Assembly: GCA_036937835.1 (NCBI GenBank) | Contig: CM072876.1 | Location: forward strand, 12,279,501-12,343,500 | Source of the DNA: Pampus argenteus | Lineage: Eukaryota; Chordata; Actinopteri; Scombriformes; Stromateidae | DNA length: 64,000 nucleotides | Reading direction: 5' to 3' | Shown here: in pieces, positions 25,081-37,081 of the stretch | How the letters are laid out: each line of letters opens with the position of its first letter | How positions within the stretch are numbered: position 1 is the stretch's first letter | The notes under the pieces: model-generated | The model's input: only the letters and a program-made list of their open reading frames with translations | What the model was told of the DNA's origin: nothing | Database searches by the model: none | Made by a program: the position numbers and the translations under genes

Positions 25081-26039
25081 CATTCCATATTATCTTATTT
25101 CCTTTTTGTCCTGCTCACTTTAACCATCAACGTAGTTCAATATTTAACATTTGCACAAATGTGGAAGCATACCATTAATAGCATTAATACCAGTCATTTT
25201 TCAAGAAACCCATCAGTTACTCATAGGAAACTGCATGTGAGCAGCTGGTTGTTAAGAACTTTGCCACTGATGTTATAAACCCTTTATTATTTGTCCAGGA
25301 GGAAAAGAAACTTAGTTTTTACAACAATTTTCTGAGAACTGAGCCGACTATCTTCCCTCATAAATGTCAGCCCATGGAAAACATGACAGAGTGTGGCTTT
25401 GTGTATCTTTTTAGAGATCACACACACATGCTATGAGATAATGTCAAACTTTGATGTTAAACACAGTCAAGTGGTTCGACTTTTTCTTTTTTCTTTTTTT
25501 TTTTTTTGTTGTTGCTCTGCATGGAAAATGTGACTTATCGTGGTTTGGTATTCACTAACCCGGAAAAAAAGAGCCAAACCACTTCCTGTCTTCAGCAAGG
25601 TGCAAACTCGGTCACATTCACAGCAGCACAGGAAGATCTCAACCATATGTAACCTTGGAAACCAGTTGTCATACATACATTCATTTAGCAAAGACCCAGC
25701 AGACGGTGTGTTTGAATTATAGATTAGCCCATTTACTAATTGCTCTTTTTAGTCTTGAATATGCAGACGTCCCCCACGCTGCCTGTATTTCATCCCATCT
25801 GGCTATTAACTTCATTTTCTCTTTCAACGCTGAGGATTTAAGAAAAGGAAAAAAATGTTGCTGCTGATGGTTTTCTAAGAGGGAATGGCACAGATGGGCC
25901 TACTGCAGACTCAACAGCTTGAAAAGCAACATGTCCAGCAAAGGCAAAGAGGGACACTGCCAAAGATTCAACAGCCTGTCGACCTATGCCCCTTTAGTTC
26001 TGCATATTTATCAGCTTCCAGTCGTCGGTCTGTAACACA

Positions 26040-26270
26040 GCACAACACACACAGCTTCAAACACGGCTTGAAACTCGATGGGCTGATTATTTCTCTTACT
26101 GTCATTTTAAGATCTGTTTCATTAGCTTCATTAGGTCATTTAAATTGAATGAGTAAGACTGACACAATACATTGTGCTCATCATTAATGCTTCATACAGA
26201 CTGTCTGAGCTTTGATAGCCCAGTCTATTAATACATTATGGTGCCTCCCCTTGAAACACTGCCGCATCAT
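26040..26270. other. Candidate conserved noncoding element rich in TAAT motifs
   Basis: Non-repetitive sequence with no credible open frame. It contains CTGATTATTT, AGCTTCATTAGGTCATTTAAA, CATCATTAATGCTTCATA and CTATTAATACATTATG. Clustered TAAT cores are typical of homeodomain-bound developmental enhancers. Conservation cannot be tested from one sequence. Confidence 0.3.
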
Positions 26271-26639
26271 GGCTGCATTTGTTTATTTTTATCTTTTTTT
26301 ACTTTTTGGACTTTTGCGTACAAACTGACAGCGTGTGAAAGACATGTTTGTTTGCTTTTTTCATGAACTTTCATGGGTTGAAACATCAAACCATAAAATA
26401 CTCCGATAAGATCGGCCTTCAGATATGAGAAAAAACATTTCTAGACAAAGATGTCATTATTAGTCACTGTTAAACCAACACATGTAATCAGATTTTAAAT
26501 GTTATGATGCCGAAAGATGTGTCAGATCTCTAAAAATGAAGTTGTAACAACTTTTATACAATAACAATCTTTTATTTTAAGCTCAAAATCATTGAATGAT
26601 CACACCATGAAGAAGAAGAAGAAGTGTTCACACACACAC

Positions 26640-26880
26640 AGGTCAATCCAACTGCTTTCAGCACTTACACACCGACATCTTTCAGTTTACACACTCGAAC
26701 AAGCGCTAAATTCTTCCAGTACTTCGACACTTTCAGTTCAGTTTATGACCTACACTTGCACTGATATTTCGACTCCTTTCGACACTTCATCTTCACTTAG
26801 TTCTTACGTCTAATTTGACAACTTCCACTGCATTCAGTGCTTACACGTAAACTGTGGCTTTAACTTCTTTCAACACTGCC
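26640..26880. repeat. Degenerate CTTTCAGCACTTACAC-like repeat
   Basis: Phrases such as CTTTCAGCACTTACACACC, CTTTCAGTTTACACACTCG, CTTCGACACTTTCAG, TTTCGACACTTC and ATTCAGTGCTTACACG recur at irregular spacing, immediately before the MITE at 26,896. This suggests an old degenerate minisatellite. The 73-codon frame in it is not a gene. Confidence 0.5.
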
Positions 26881-26895
26881 GTTTTCATTTCTGTA

Positions 26896-27285
26896 CTGCC
26901 CCCAAAGACAAACCGCAGTAACTACACTAAAAATGAAACTGAAAAAAAAACATCTTCAAACCTTCTTGACTATCCAGCCAAATTAGTTATAGGCAGAACA
27001 GTGATTATGTGCTTATTCAATATGTATTCTTTAGGTAATTTTTTATGGCCTAAAAATCATGACTATCAATTATTTGACCTATGACCCCAAAAATGCAGAT
27101 ACTGCACCTTTGTAGTGGGGAAAGCAAAGTGTAGTAACTACAATCTTAGTGTCTTCTTTTTTCTGGAGCAACAATGAACTTACACAATTTGTCTCAAGAT
27201 AAATCAGACATTTAAAAGTTCAATTTCAGTCATAACTCAATTTTGACCAAAATTGTAGTTCCTGCGGTTTGGTTTTGTGGGGCAG
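26896..27285. mobile_element. 390-bp nonautonomous DNA transposon (MITE) with TA target duplication
   Basis: The left end CTGCCCCCAAAGACAAACCG followed by CAGTAACTAC is mirrored at the right end, which on the other strand reads CTGCCCCACAAAACCAAACC then GCAGGAACTAC. TA stands directly outside both ends (26,894-26,895 and 27,286-27,287). The roughly 30-bp inverted termini differ by only a few mismatches or indels. The interior is AT-rich with no transposase. TA duplication and terminal inverted repeats place it among TA-targeting cut-and-paste elements; the exact superfamily is not assigned. Confidence 0.8.
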
Positions 27286-28161
27286 TATAGTAGTTTTTCA
27301 GTATTTGTATTTCAATATTTTATATGTTTTGACTGCAACCACACATACATTTTTCCTTTTTTTTAAAGTTTTATTTACAACATTTTTATTTGAAACAGTC
27401 CTAGTCACGACCAGGCAGCACTAACAGTAGGTTACAGAGCAACCACATAAACCTCTTAAACCAAAAATAGGCCACAAAATCAGAATTAAATAGACATGAC
27501 ATTTCAGCTGCCTTCATTGTTTACTCTTCACTTCACAGTTTAACTCATTTCAATGTCTATACTAACTGTCACTTCGAGTCTTTCAACCTTTTGAAAACCA
27601 ACAACAAACAAGCAACAGCTTCACCTCCTCCGACCTCCACGTCTGATTATAACATCACCGATAACATTTCTCATACAAATGATCTGAACGATTGTATCTT
27701 TAATACCACTTCAAAACAGATGACAAAGTAAGTCATTTTGTAATACCTACATCCTCCAAAACCATCTCAGAACACTTAGGGGAGTTCCAAAAAAACCAAA
27801 AAAAATAATTACGTTAGCTGATGATGGTAGGAAGTGAAAATGAATTTAAATTTTAAAAAATCAACTAGAAGGACAAACATCTCCTTTAAGCCTGCGCGAG
27901 GAGGCCAGCGGTTGTGACAGATTACTGGGACAAGTATGGTTTACACCTAACCATAACAGCTCCATCACTGAACTCATAACAACCCTGTTTTCTCTGAGTC
28001 GGGCTCGTCTGCTCAGTATTATTCATTCACAGTTGGCATATGCCTCCGCCTGAGGAAGAGGTGAATCATCCTCACGGTCACTTAGCAACTACCAAATATT
28101 GTTTAGTTAAAGATCAAAAATTTAAACATTCACTCGCACGTGCTCACATATACAGTACATT

Positions 28162-28192
<31 letters not shown>
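28162..28192. repeat. (CA)n(TA)n compound microsatellite
   Basis: About ten CA units run directly into five or six TA units. Confidence 0.9.
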
Positions 28193-29076
28193 GTATAAAG
28201 TCAGTGATGAAATGTCACCAATCGTGATATACTGTAGTGCTTGATATGGCTGTGTTGTGTGCACTTGTAATTTTGGTTTACCTCATGCTTTTGATGAAAT
28301 GTGAGATAATGATCTCAAGAATAGCAAATATTGTCATTCTGCCTGCAGTAGGAGCCTAATTTAATTCTGACCTTCTCCCAGAATGGAAGCATATCACACA
28401 CACACATGGATGGATTTCCACGACTGGGAGTATTAGATGATGTCCCCCTGATATTTATACCCATCGCCCACAGTGAGTGTCTGTTAAACGTTTGCATCTT
28501 CTCAGAGGTTATAAACCAAACCTCTCAGTCGTGACTTTAGAGTAGCGGAGCAACTTATCAGAAAAAAAACCCACCTCTGACACAAACACAGGGATAATAT
28601 AATATAAATAACAATGACTCTTGCTGAGACCCGTTGTTAATCACATCTAAATAGCAACTGTTTCTAGGACAGGGGGTCACCTGCTACATGGCTGTGTGGG
28701 AGTTGTAGCTCTGCGTGGCTGTCCCTGAAGGGACTGAGGTTTAGCTTCTGCTGGCAGCTGTCTCTGTGCATTAGGAACGATGGCGTTACGCTATCACTGC
28801 AATACTATTACTGTAAATGATGCTGAAACACTAGTCCGCCATTAATTTTTTTTTTTTTAGCAAAGTGTGAAATGTCCTTTCTATATTGTATAAGTGTGAG
28901 TTTCTGTAATTAGTGCACTCTCCACAGTTGCTAATAATGCTCGCACTAACTCCACAGTTTCCCAGTATTATTATACACAAGCTGTCAGAAATTTAAATCG
29001 CTTCACTTCCTTGTATGACAGAGGATGATGTTGCAAGAAGAAACTGACATAGATGAATGTTTCCAAAAAAGCTTAA

Positions 29077-29310
29077 AGGTGACATATCATGTACATTTTC
29101 AGGTTTTTGTTCTGGGGCTCTATTGGTATATCTTTTATCATGATTTACACCTACAAAACTCCATATTTATCTTATACTGGCCCTTTATGCAGGCCCACAG
29201 TTCAGCCTCATTCTAAAACAGTTAGCCTCTGTCTCTTTAACATTCCCCATCCCAATGAGCCCACCCTGTTCTGATTGGTTGGGTTCCAGAAGCTACACAT
29301 CAGGAAGACT
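29077..29310. repeat. Dispersed fish repeat (AAGGTGACATATCATG type)
   Basis: AAGGTGACATATCATGTACA with a downstream CCCAATGAGCCCACCCTGTT and CTGATTGGTTGG block matches a repeat I recognise as common in teleost intergenic DNA, probably a hAT-like nonautonomous element. The downstream end is indistinct. Short overlapping frames within it (29,025-29,274) are not genes. Confidence 0.5.
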
Positions 29311-29405
29311 TCGGTCGGATCGGTTACTTATGTAAACAATCATTAGTGTGTCAGGATTTCACTCCTTTTTGCCATTCTTTTCACTAAATGTCACCTTCTC
29401 AGATA

Positions 29406-29485
29406 CCTTACCAGCCATAAGTTTGGGTGCATTTTCTCATTCCAAGGGAAATGGGAAGGTGTGTCCAAACCTTTGACTGGTACTG
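29406..29485. mobile_element. Diverged second copy of the Tc1-type hairpin element
   Basis: The right end (GTGTCCAAACCTTTGACTGG followed by TACTG, then TA) clearly matches the 2754-2825 element. The left end (CCTTACCAGCCATAAGTTTG preceded by TA) is more diverged but aligns. At about 80 bp it is slightly longer than the first copy. Confidence 0.65.
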
Positions 29486-29739
29486 TACATCCATGAGCCC
29501 AAATCCATACCAAAACATGTGAGTGGACAACATGAAGTAGAAGCACCTTTGCAAAGGATTCTTACATGTTCACCGCAAGTTTTGGAACATTGGCCGTGTT
29601 TAACAAAACATTATGACGGCATAAATGATGATGTCTCTTTTAACACAGAGACAAACAACCTTGTACCCTATTAAAAATCATTTATCCAAGTCTCCTTGCA
29701 AAACCGATGATGTCCTTTCATTGCTCGTCTCCTTCATTT

Positions 29740-30060
29740 CCACAGACTGACAAAGCGGAAGCCTACAATGCAGGAAAGCTGATGAGTATGCAAATTGACT
29801 GGAGACAGAGACAGAAAGACAAAAGGAGACAAATGAAAGCACAGTAGCGGAGAGTGATAAGTGTCACTTGGTGATGTCATGCATCCAAGCGTCCAGGGTG
29901 ACAGCGGCTGTGGTAACAGCCTGAGTCAGAGGATGACATCAACGCTACAAGCTGTCAGACAGGTTGTGAAAGGGCTTAGTCCCACGCTCCCATTGTCCTC
30001 CGGGTTAATGCTGTCATTCAGCCTGCCACCGGCCTTACCATTTGTTAATCTGACCTAACA
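29740..30060. other. Candidate regulatory island with an octamer motif
   Basis: Non-repetitive, less AT-rich sequence without a credible gene. It contains a perfect POU-factor octamer ATGCAAAT at 29,788-29,795, two TGATGTCAT/GATGACATC ATF-like motifs near 29,872 and 29,931, and TGTTAATC near 30,043. It is a reasonable enhancer candidate but untested. Confidence 0.35.
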
Positions 30061-31254
30061 CACAGTTAAACACAGGACAAAGACACACAAACAGCACATT
30101 TAAAGGCCAGCACAGAAGAAGGCCAGCAGCGACATGTCAGCCTGTAGTACAACATCACAGCTTTTTGAATACAAAAGAAAAAAAGCACAGTTTTGAGTGA
30201 GGTCAGGCAATGAAAATCTACTAGCAGACAGATTCGGTAGAAGTTACAAAGCTTGAATTGATTAGCTGACTGTTTGGACATATGTCGAATCGTATCAAGT
30301 GAACAAATACTCGCCCTAAACCTAATTAAAGGACAAGGATGATGAAATTCTGTACTTTTTTCAAAGATTTTTTCAAAATTTTTAATCCAAGCAAAACCAA
30401 ACCCAACAATGAATTGGTCTTGCTAACAAATATTGTCTGTCTAGCCAAAGCCCGGTGTAACTCATTCCTCTTGTGTCATAGAGCTCCATTGTTGTCCAAA
30501 AACCACATCAGTGAGCCACAGTGTTTGCGCCGTTTTCCATCTATCGTCATAACAATGAACATGGACACTGTAGTTTATTTTGAGGTCAGAGTCACATTCT
30601 CCGGTCCGATGAGGTAAATACTCTCCCAGCACAACAAATATGTATTTATCTGCAGCTATGAATAAAATAAAATAAAATAAATCTACTCATGTTTGAGAAC
30701 TGTTGGCTAAAAAAAAAGTGTCCAGCTTTTTAAAGAAACTATTCCGTTGTGAAAAATGACACTGTATATTTGTGGCTGTTTTTAAGGGTTAAATATTCAG
30801 CAGTAAACAATAGGCTTGGTCTGGAGTGTCACAGACCAGATTTATAGGGTGAGTGAAGTAGGAAAGTACCAAGAAATTGGCTACTGGTGTGTTCATTTTC
30901 ACAGTTCGTTATTCATATTTGACCACTTATCTGTCCCATCAGTTTTTACGTGTATATATATAGATATACATCATTGTTTACACTAATTATTCAGCTGGGA
31001 GAGTTTTCTTGTCTATCCTGTCTATCTAGAAGTGCCGAACATGAACAAGACTAATGTACAGAACCAGGGATGGATGAAACTTAATTATGGAGTGAACCTT
31101 TAATAATAATAAGAAAAAAGAAGTAGAAACTCTTACAGAAGACAAGTGCTGGCAGATATAATAAAAATAATTGCACAATTGCCTGTCTAAACTCTGAACT
31201 TCTTACAGAGTCAGATAAGAAAATCAATTTCACTTTCCATTCTTGGTAGTTTAG

Positions 31255-31570
31255 TTTCTCAGAAACACCGGGACCAGGGGAAAGAGCTAACCTGGTTCTG
31301 TTCCCCAGATTTATATGACACATAATAGGAACATAACAAAGGGTCCTTTGTTCCTCGGTTCTACATATGTGCTCTCTCTCAGGGTCCTATGTTCCCAGGG
31401 TTAGTGGTAGGTTATGTTTATATAGCTGTTTCAAAGCTTTGTTCCAATTCAAAAATGGATAATATTTATGAAATATTTTAACTTGAAATGGGTCGAGTTT
31501 GAACCAAACACAATGGAGGGTTAGAAAACTGAGGAACATAGGACTCTGGTTACATACGGCCCTGTTCTGT
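31255..31570. repeat. Diverged repeat with GGAACATAGGA-type motifs
   Basis: Phrases such as AGGGTCCTATGTTCCCAGGG, AGGGTCCTTTGTTCCTCGG and GAGGAACATAGGACTCT (opposite orientation) recur on both sides of a core. This is consistent with an old inverted-repeat element. I recognise the motif as recurrent in fish DNA but cannot assign a family. Confidence 0.4.
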
Positions 31571-32314
31571 CTGAATATAGTGTTACATTGGGTATAGACA
31601 AGAAAGCAAATGTGTGTTTCTGAAAATGCTGAACTATTTCTTTAAGAATATTGGTCCCACATACCTGATGGGAACCTGATCAGCTTTAAACCATGCATGT
31701 CTACAGTTAAGTGAGGGGTTAAAAGCTCTTTCACTAATGCATTATGACATTATGACAACCTGTACACCATTAGACATTAAATATCAGAATGACATATTCT
31801 AGCTGATGTCAACGTTACGTAATGTTAAAAAATGTAACTATCTCCACTAACAACCATCCAGACACACAGGAGGCGAGAGAAAGTGCTGACTGAGAGAAGG
31901 ATGAGTAAAGGCAGGAAATGGAGAGACAGATAGACAGACAAGCTGAGCTCTCCAGCTTCCACGTTCATTCAAAACGCACTGGGCTTTGTTGTATTTTCCG
32001 ACCACACAATCCCCCGCTGTGCAGACCTGATACTCTGACAAGCAAGGCTTCTTTGGGTCAGATTGAACTCTTTGTTCATTACGCACTCACAGAATTACAG
32101 ATAAGTAGGGACAACATGAGTCAGTGGGCACATATCTGCTTACATAAGTGTGTGTGTGTGTGTGTTTGTGTGTGATGGTGGTACTTAATAGGTTGGTTTC
32201 AGGAAAACCATTTCAAAGAATCATTCAACCTACCTGGTATTGTACCTGCAGAGTTTCAGAAGGTTTAACCACATCTATAACATAGCTCATTTGCACACTG
32301 CAGGTGTTAGATAA

Positions 32315-32513
32315 GTCAATGTGGGCGTGTGTGTGTGTGTGTTTTGGGGACTCACCTCAGTTATGGGGACAAAAAAACAAGTCCCCCTTGTGATGTAAAT
32401 CATTGATTTTAGGATGGAGACTTGGTTTAAAGTTGAGGTGAGTTTAGGGTTATGTTAAGGTTAGAATTAAGTCTCCAGGAAATAAATGTAAGTCTGAAGT
32501 GATGGAAACAAGG

Positions 32514-32550
<37 letters not shown>
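32315..32550. repeat. TG-flanked fish repeat (GGGGAC...AAGTCTCCAGG type)
   Basis: A 170-bp core is bounded on both sides by (TG)n runs (32,326-32,341 and 32,516-32,550). The core contains TTTGGGGACTCACC, TTAGGGTTATGTTAAGGTTA and TTAAGTCTCCAGGAAATAAA. This arrangement is a common teleost dispersed minisatellite-like repeat. Confidence 0.6.
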
Positions 32551-32551
<1 letters not shown>

Positions 32552-33559
32552 GTGGGTGGATGATATCACCTTGATGTTATCACAAGGCCGAATCTAAATC
32601 TTTCAAGAACTATAAAATATCTATTATGTTTTATTATATTTTGGAAAAGGAGGGGAAAGGAAGTGGAAATCTAAGATTACATGTCTACTGAAAACTACAG
32701 TCATTATCCTCGTCTGTATAATCATAACGCTCACAGTCGAGGGTATGCTGAGGGCATAAATTAAAACATGACATCATGTGAATCCACACAAAAGATACCC
32801 GCATGTTGAATAAAAGCACATTTTTATCTTTCACACATTCATTCACTTCAGACCATAAATATGAACCTCATTGGTGGTGCTAGAGAAAAAGTGGGATTCA
32901 AAGAGTCAAAGTATGCCTCCTGTGGGTAATTCATCATTATTTACATATTTTGTCCCTATTTATTCATACGATCATGGATTTCACAATGTCAATTTTACTT
33001 ATTTATTGCATTTTGAACACTTTGGGCCTACATATCAATGTCCCTTGGCTTGTGTTATAGATACAATATTTTATTCTGAGTCAAAGCAGCAAAGAAACTA
33101 CCAAGCAAACAGTAAAAAAAAAACAGCAGTCCAAAGGTTATCAGCTGTAGATGATATCACAGCTGTGTTGCTTGTCTTAATAATTGAAGCCTGCCTGGAG
33201 CTCTTGTTTCTCATTACATCATTTAGGGGGGGTTATTTCTTTCCCATTTGTGCTCCAGTTGGCCGGCCTTCACAGAGCTTGAAGGTAAGTCAGAACATTT
33301 AGATTGCCACTTATCACACTCGCACAAAATTAAATCCCCATAGCCTCAGGTGAACGCTCTGTCGGTCGAGTCACCTTCCATTTCAGAGACATTACATACA
33401 TTACTCATCCTCAGTAATTATCCTGTTTCAGTGACTGTCCAGTCAGCGGTGTGGATATGAGATCAGATATAAATAAATAAATAAATGGGATTGGCTGTTT
33501 TATTCCAAGGCCCAGATTTTATTCCACGTTGCTTTTCTTAGTCAGTGCACAGCAGAGAA

Positions 33560-33730
33560 ATCTCTTCCTGGTTTTGGCACACACACACAGCAGAGCTGAG
33601 CCCCGTCTCCCCAGAAATCAGCTCACAGTCTTTATTCTCCTAATACATTATTGAAAGCTATTTTTGCAGCTGCACTCCGAGAACAAAGGTATTGCAGTTG
33701 TCACTTTCAACTTCACAGGCAGAACGGGGA
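33560..33730. other. Candidate conserved noncoding element
   Basis: Unique sequence with AACAAAGG (SOX-like, about 33,681), CTTTATTCTCCTAATACATT and GAAATCAGCTCACAG, without a credible open frame. Listed because composition and lack of repeats set it apart from flanking DNA. Function is a guess. Confidence 0.2.
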
Positions 33731-36700
33731 GGGATATTTTGGGAATCTTTTTTTTTTCCTCCTCCTCTTCTTCCCTGAAGTTCCATAAGACTCGACTTCC
33801 CTCAAGCAATTTTTTTTTGTCTTAGCATCTGCATCAAGTGTGTCGAAAGCCTTTTTGTTATGAGACTGTTCAAAAGGCCCATCGTAGGTTTGGAATACAC
33901 CTATTATACACTGGCCATTTTACACCAAAGCAAATGTAATAAGCAAATGATAAGATTTTCATTCATGAGTGTGATTTTTTTTTATTCTCTGTTTTGATCT
34001 TTAGTCATGTTTTGAAGATGATTCTGGCTGCAGCTCTGGTAAAAGCCTCATGTTTTCCTGTTTCATCTCCTTCTCACTTGTAGTAAGCAGCACTGGCACT
34101 GAAATCATCAGTATGTTAAGTCCACAGTGCGTGGCTGAATTATCATACCCCTCCACATCTCTCTTACCCCCACACACACCCCCTCGCTCAAACCTTAGCA
34201 GACTTCAAATGTCTTGCAGAGCTACTGAGATGTTACCCTGTCACTGTGCAAGTCTGGATTTTAGGTTACAAATCCTCAGAGCCGTGCAGACCAACCAAGC
34301 GAGACCCTGAGTCACCAACTGCAGTGTGTGCTGGTGTGTGTGTGTGTGCAAGAAGGGGGAATGACACTATAAGAGAAAAGAAAACTCAATTAATGTCAGC
34401 ATGACACTGCAAAGAAACATCCAGCCAGCCTTTGTACACGATTTGTGGGGTTTTTTTTCTCTCTCTCTCTCTTGTCAGAAAAAGAGATTCAGCCTGCAAC
34501 CTGTACCGATGAGTAATTACATAAACAATTATTATGCCGGTCAGTTCACAGTGGATTTAGGTTGAGGACGTCAGTGTATTTCTCCCTGGGCGAGAGTTTT
34601 AAAGGGCCTGTTAGAGTCGTCAGGTGAGCCCACAGAGAAACCCTATTTTTTTTTCTTCTTCTTCTTTTTTTTTTTAGTTGATTGATTTTACAGTAGAGTA
34701 TGTCCCAGCAACCTTGAGGTGCATTCCCAGATGAACATACATCATCGCTTCATGCACACCGAGCACTGATCAAGCTGGTGGAACCAGTAGAGCTGCTCAG
34801 TGGCCAGTAGTACCAGGTAGTTGTTCTCACCAGTACTCATTATTTCCAAGAAAAAGGATCAATAAAACTACATTGTCATATTTTCTTAATGATGTTTGTG
34901 TTCCCCATGATGCTTCATTTTTGAGGCCTGCATTGATAACAATATCTGAGAGTTTAGGAAATTGTTAAACTTTTTTTTTTTTTTTTGGAAATACGCTCAT
35001 GAGCTATCTTTCCTCATGTGCAGTAAGATCAATATCAAATCTCAATTCTTCTTATGTACAACTCTCTGATAAGTCAACCTTTATAAAGTTTGATAAGCAT
35101 TAATTAATGGTTTTATTAATAGTTAATCACTTATTTACCAATGCCTTATAGTCCAGCATTAAACTTCTTGTCTTTTTAGCTCTATTTCATCAGTAAGACC
35201 CTGCAACACTAACCAAAGTCCATCCCAACCCAACACCATTAATAAATGAATGAATGCTTAAAATCCCTTATCAGAAAATGGTACCTCGCTTCTGCATCTG
35301 TGAATTGAAGAACATGGTTTGTGGTTTTAAAGGGAATTACAAACACATGTACAGTACACACAAATCTGCCATCATATATCTATGTGTTTTTTTAAAAATA
35401 CATAAACAAATATCGGTTACATGGATCTCTTTAATTTGATGTACTGAGCAGGCAACACTATTTCTATCGGTACTGTATTCCCGTACCGCAATTTTTTCTT
35501 ACGCATCAGCTCGTGTTGACACAGATTTATCTGACAAGCTAAAATTGGCTGAAAATATCAGCTATGCTAATGATGTATCAGTTGAGCTCTAATCTAAATA
35601 TTTGCATTACTGCCGTACTGAACTACGCAGTACTCAAGGTACCCTTAAGGAAAAAAACCCGAATCTAAATAGATGACTGCCTCAACTGTAAACATCTGTG
35701 AATGTGATGAGGAAAAAAAATTCAAAGGTTTAAAAAAGGTCATCTAGGACACAATCCAAAGCAGTGACCAGCTCACCGACTCCATCCTCTTCATCGCTTC
35801 CCCGAGTTTTGAGTTTTCATACGACATGTGTTGTGTATTCCCAGATCCCTTCTGCAGCTGCTCCTGTGCTCAGGCAAGTGCTTTGGGCTACAGTTTATGT
35901 AATGACTGCAAAGCAACACACACACATACAGCACAGTTGACTGAGTTGCTGCACGGCCAACGCTGTGGCAAGCCGAAACAGAATAATTACAAACACTTTC
36001 ACTTATTAAATTGGCATGCTGCTGGATGCAAGACTTTATTTCATGGTCGGGTGCAAAGGGCTCAGGAGAGTAAAGCCGGGATTCTGTCGTGCCAATAGAA
36101 ACATTTCTTACAAACGCTTCTCTAAAGGAAAGCCTTTTATATTCATTTTTACTGAATGATTACTTCAATTTGTTTCCTCCCTCAAAAGAAGCCGCCAATC
36201 AGTAATCTCACTTAACTTAAACCTGCACACATGCAGTTGCTGAAGGGTCTGTGTTCACTTACTATTCTGTCATGACAACAGAGTTGACAGATAGAAAATC
36301 CCTCAGGCTGTGTGTGTTATTTGTACATTCACTAAGGACCTTAAAATGAGTTGGTGCAGAAGTCAAAAGGTCAGCTGAGGGCAGAGTGAGACTTTCGATA
36401 CAATGGTACAAAAACCATGTAAGCAGCATGAACGCAGAGTCAGAGCTCTATTCAGTTTCTGTCAAGACAAGGTGGTCGAACCAGCAGCTAATCAGTTCCA
36501 AAAACACAGAGCAAGAGCTCCACATAGTGGACAGAGAAGTGTGTGCCTTCATAATAAGAAAAAAAGCCCAAGGAGCACAGCTTTAAAAGCCAAACCTTGA
36601 GAACACATATTAGTGTGTCCTTGAACTTGTATGACGAATATTTTAATCACAATAAAATCTGCTTTTATGAAGACTCTCTGGTGAATTCATCACGACGACT

Positions 36701-37081
36701 ACGCCAGGGTTTTTTGGTTGATTTCCAGTGACGCAGGTCAGCTCTGTTCTTGACTGTCTGAAGTCACAGTTTTATATTTTCCTTTGTGTTCTTCTCTCAT
36801 GTCGACTCTCCACTGATTACATCACCGGCAGAGTATTTAAGCATTTGGTCTGTAAAAAAAAAAATAGGTTACATAAACACCTACAGTATGTGCAAATTCC
36901 ATGTTTATGAAGAAGGAAACACAGTCAACACATTTGTTAGACATATACTGTAATGCGTTTTGGTGGGTAAAACTCAATATGAACATTAACTTTCTTTGGT
37001 TTACAACAAAACTCCGCAGAGCACCTTCAAGACTGACAGAGGGGTAGCATTTGTTGTGCATTTGCTTGATTAACAGTTGCT

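Larger units (their letters stand above)
22111..37081. other. Gene-free interval between DUSP10 and TAF1A
   Basis: No recognisable exons on either strand across about 15 kb. The longest open frame (32,871-33,302, 143 codons) has no family resemblance and no splice context. The interval holds AT-rich unique sequence, several MITE-like or dispersed repeats (24,105; 24,855; 26,896; 29,077; 29,406; 31,255; 32,315), CA/TG/TA microsatellites (28,162; 32,148; 32,516) and candidate regulatory islands near 26,040, 29,740 and 33,560. In human 1q41 the HHIPL2 gene occupies this position; nothing resembling it is seen. Confidence 0.6.

Noticed and set aside
32871..33302. 143-codon plus-strand open frame between DUSP10 and TAF1A
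   Set aside because: Compositionally biased, with no recognised domain and no start context; could overlap a noncoding element but is not supportable as a gene.
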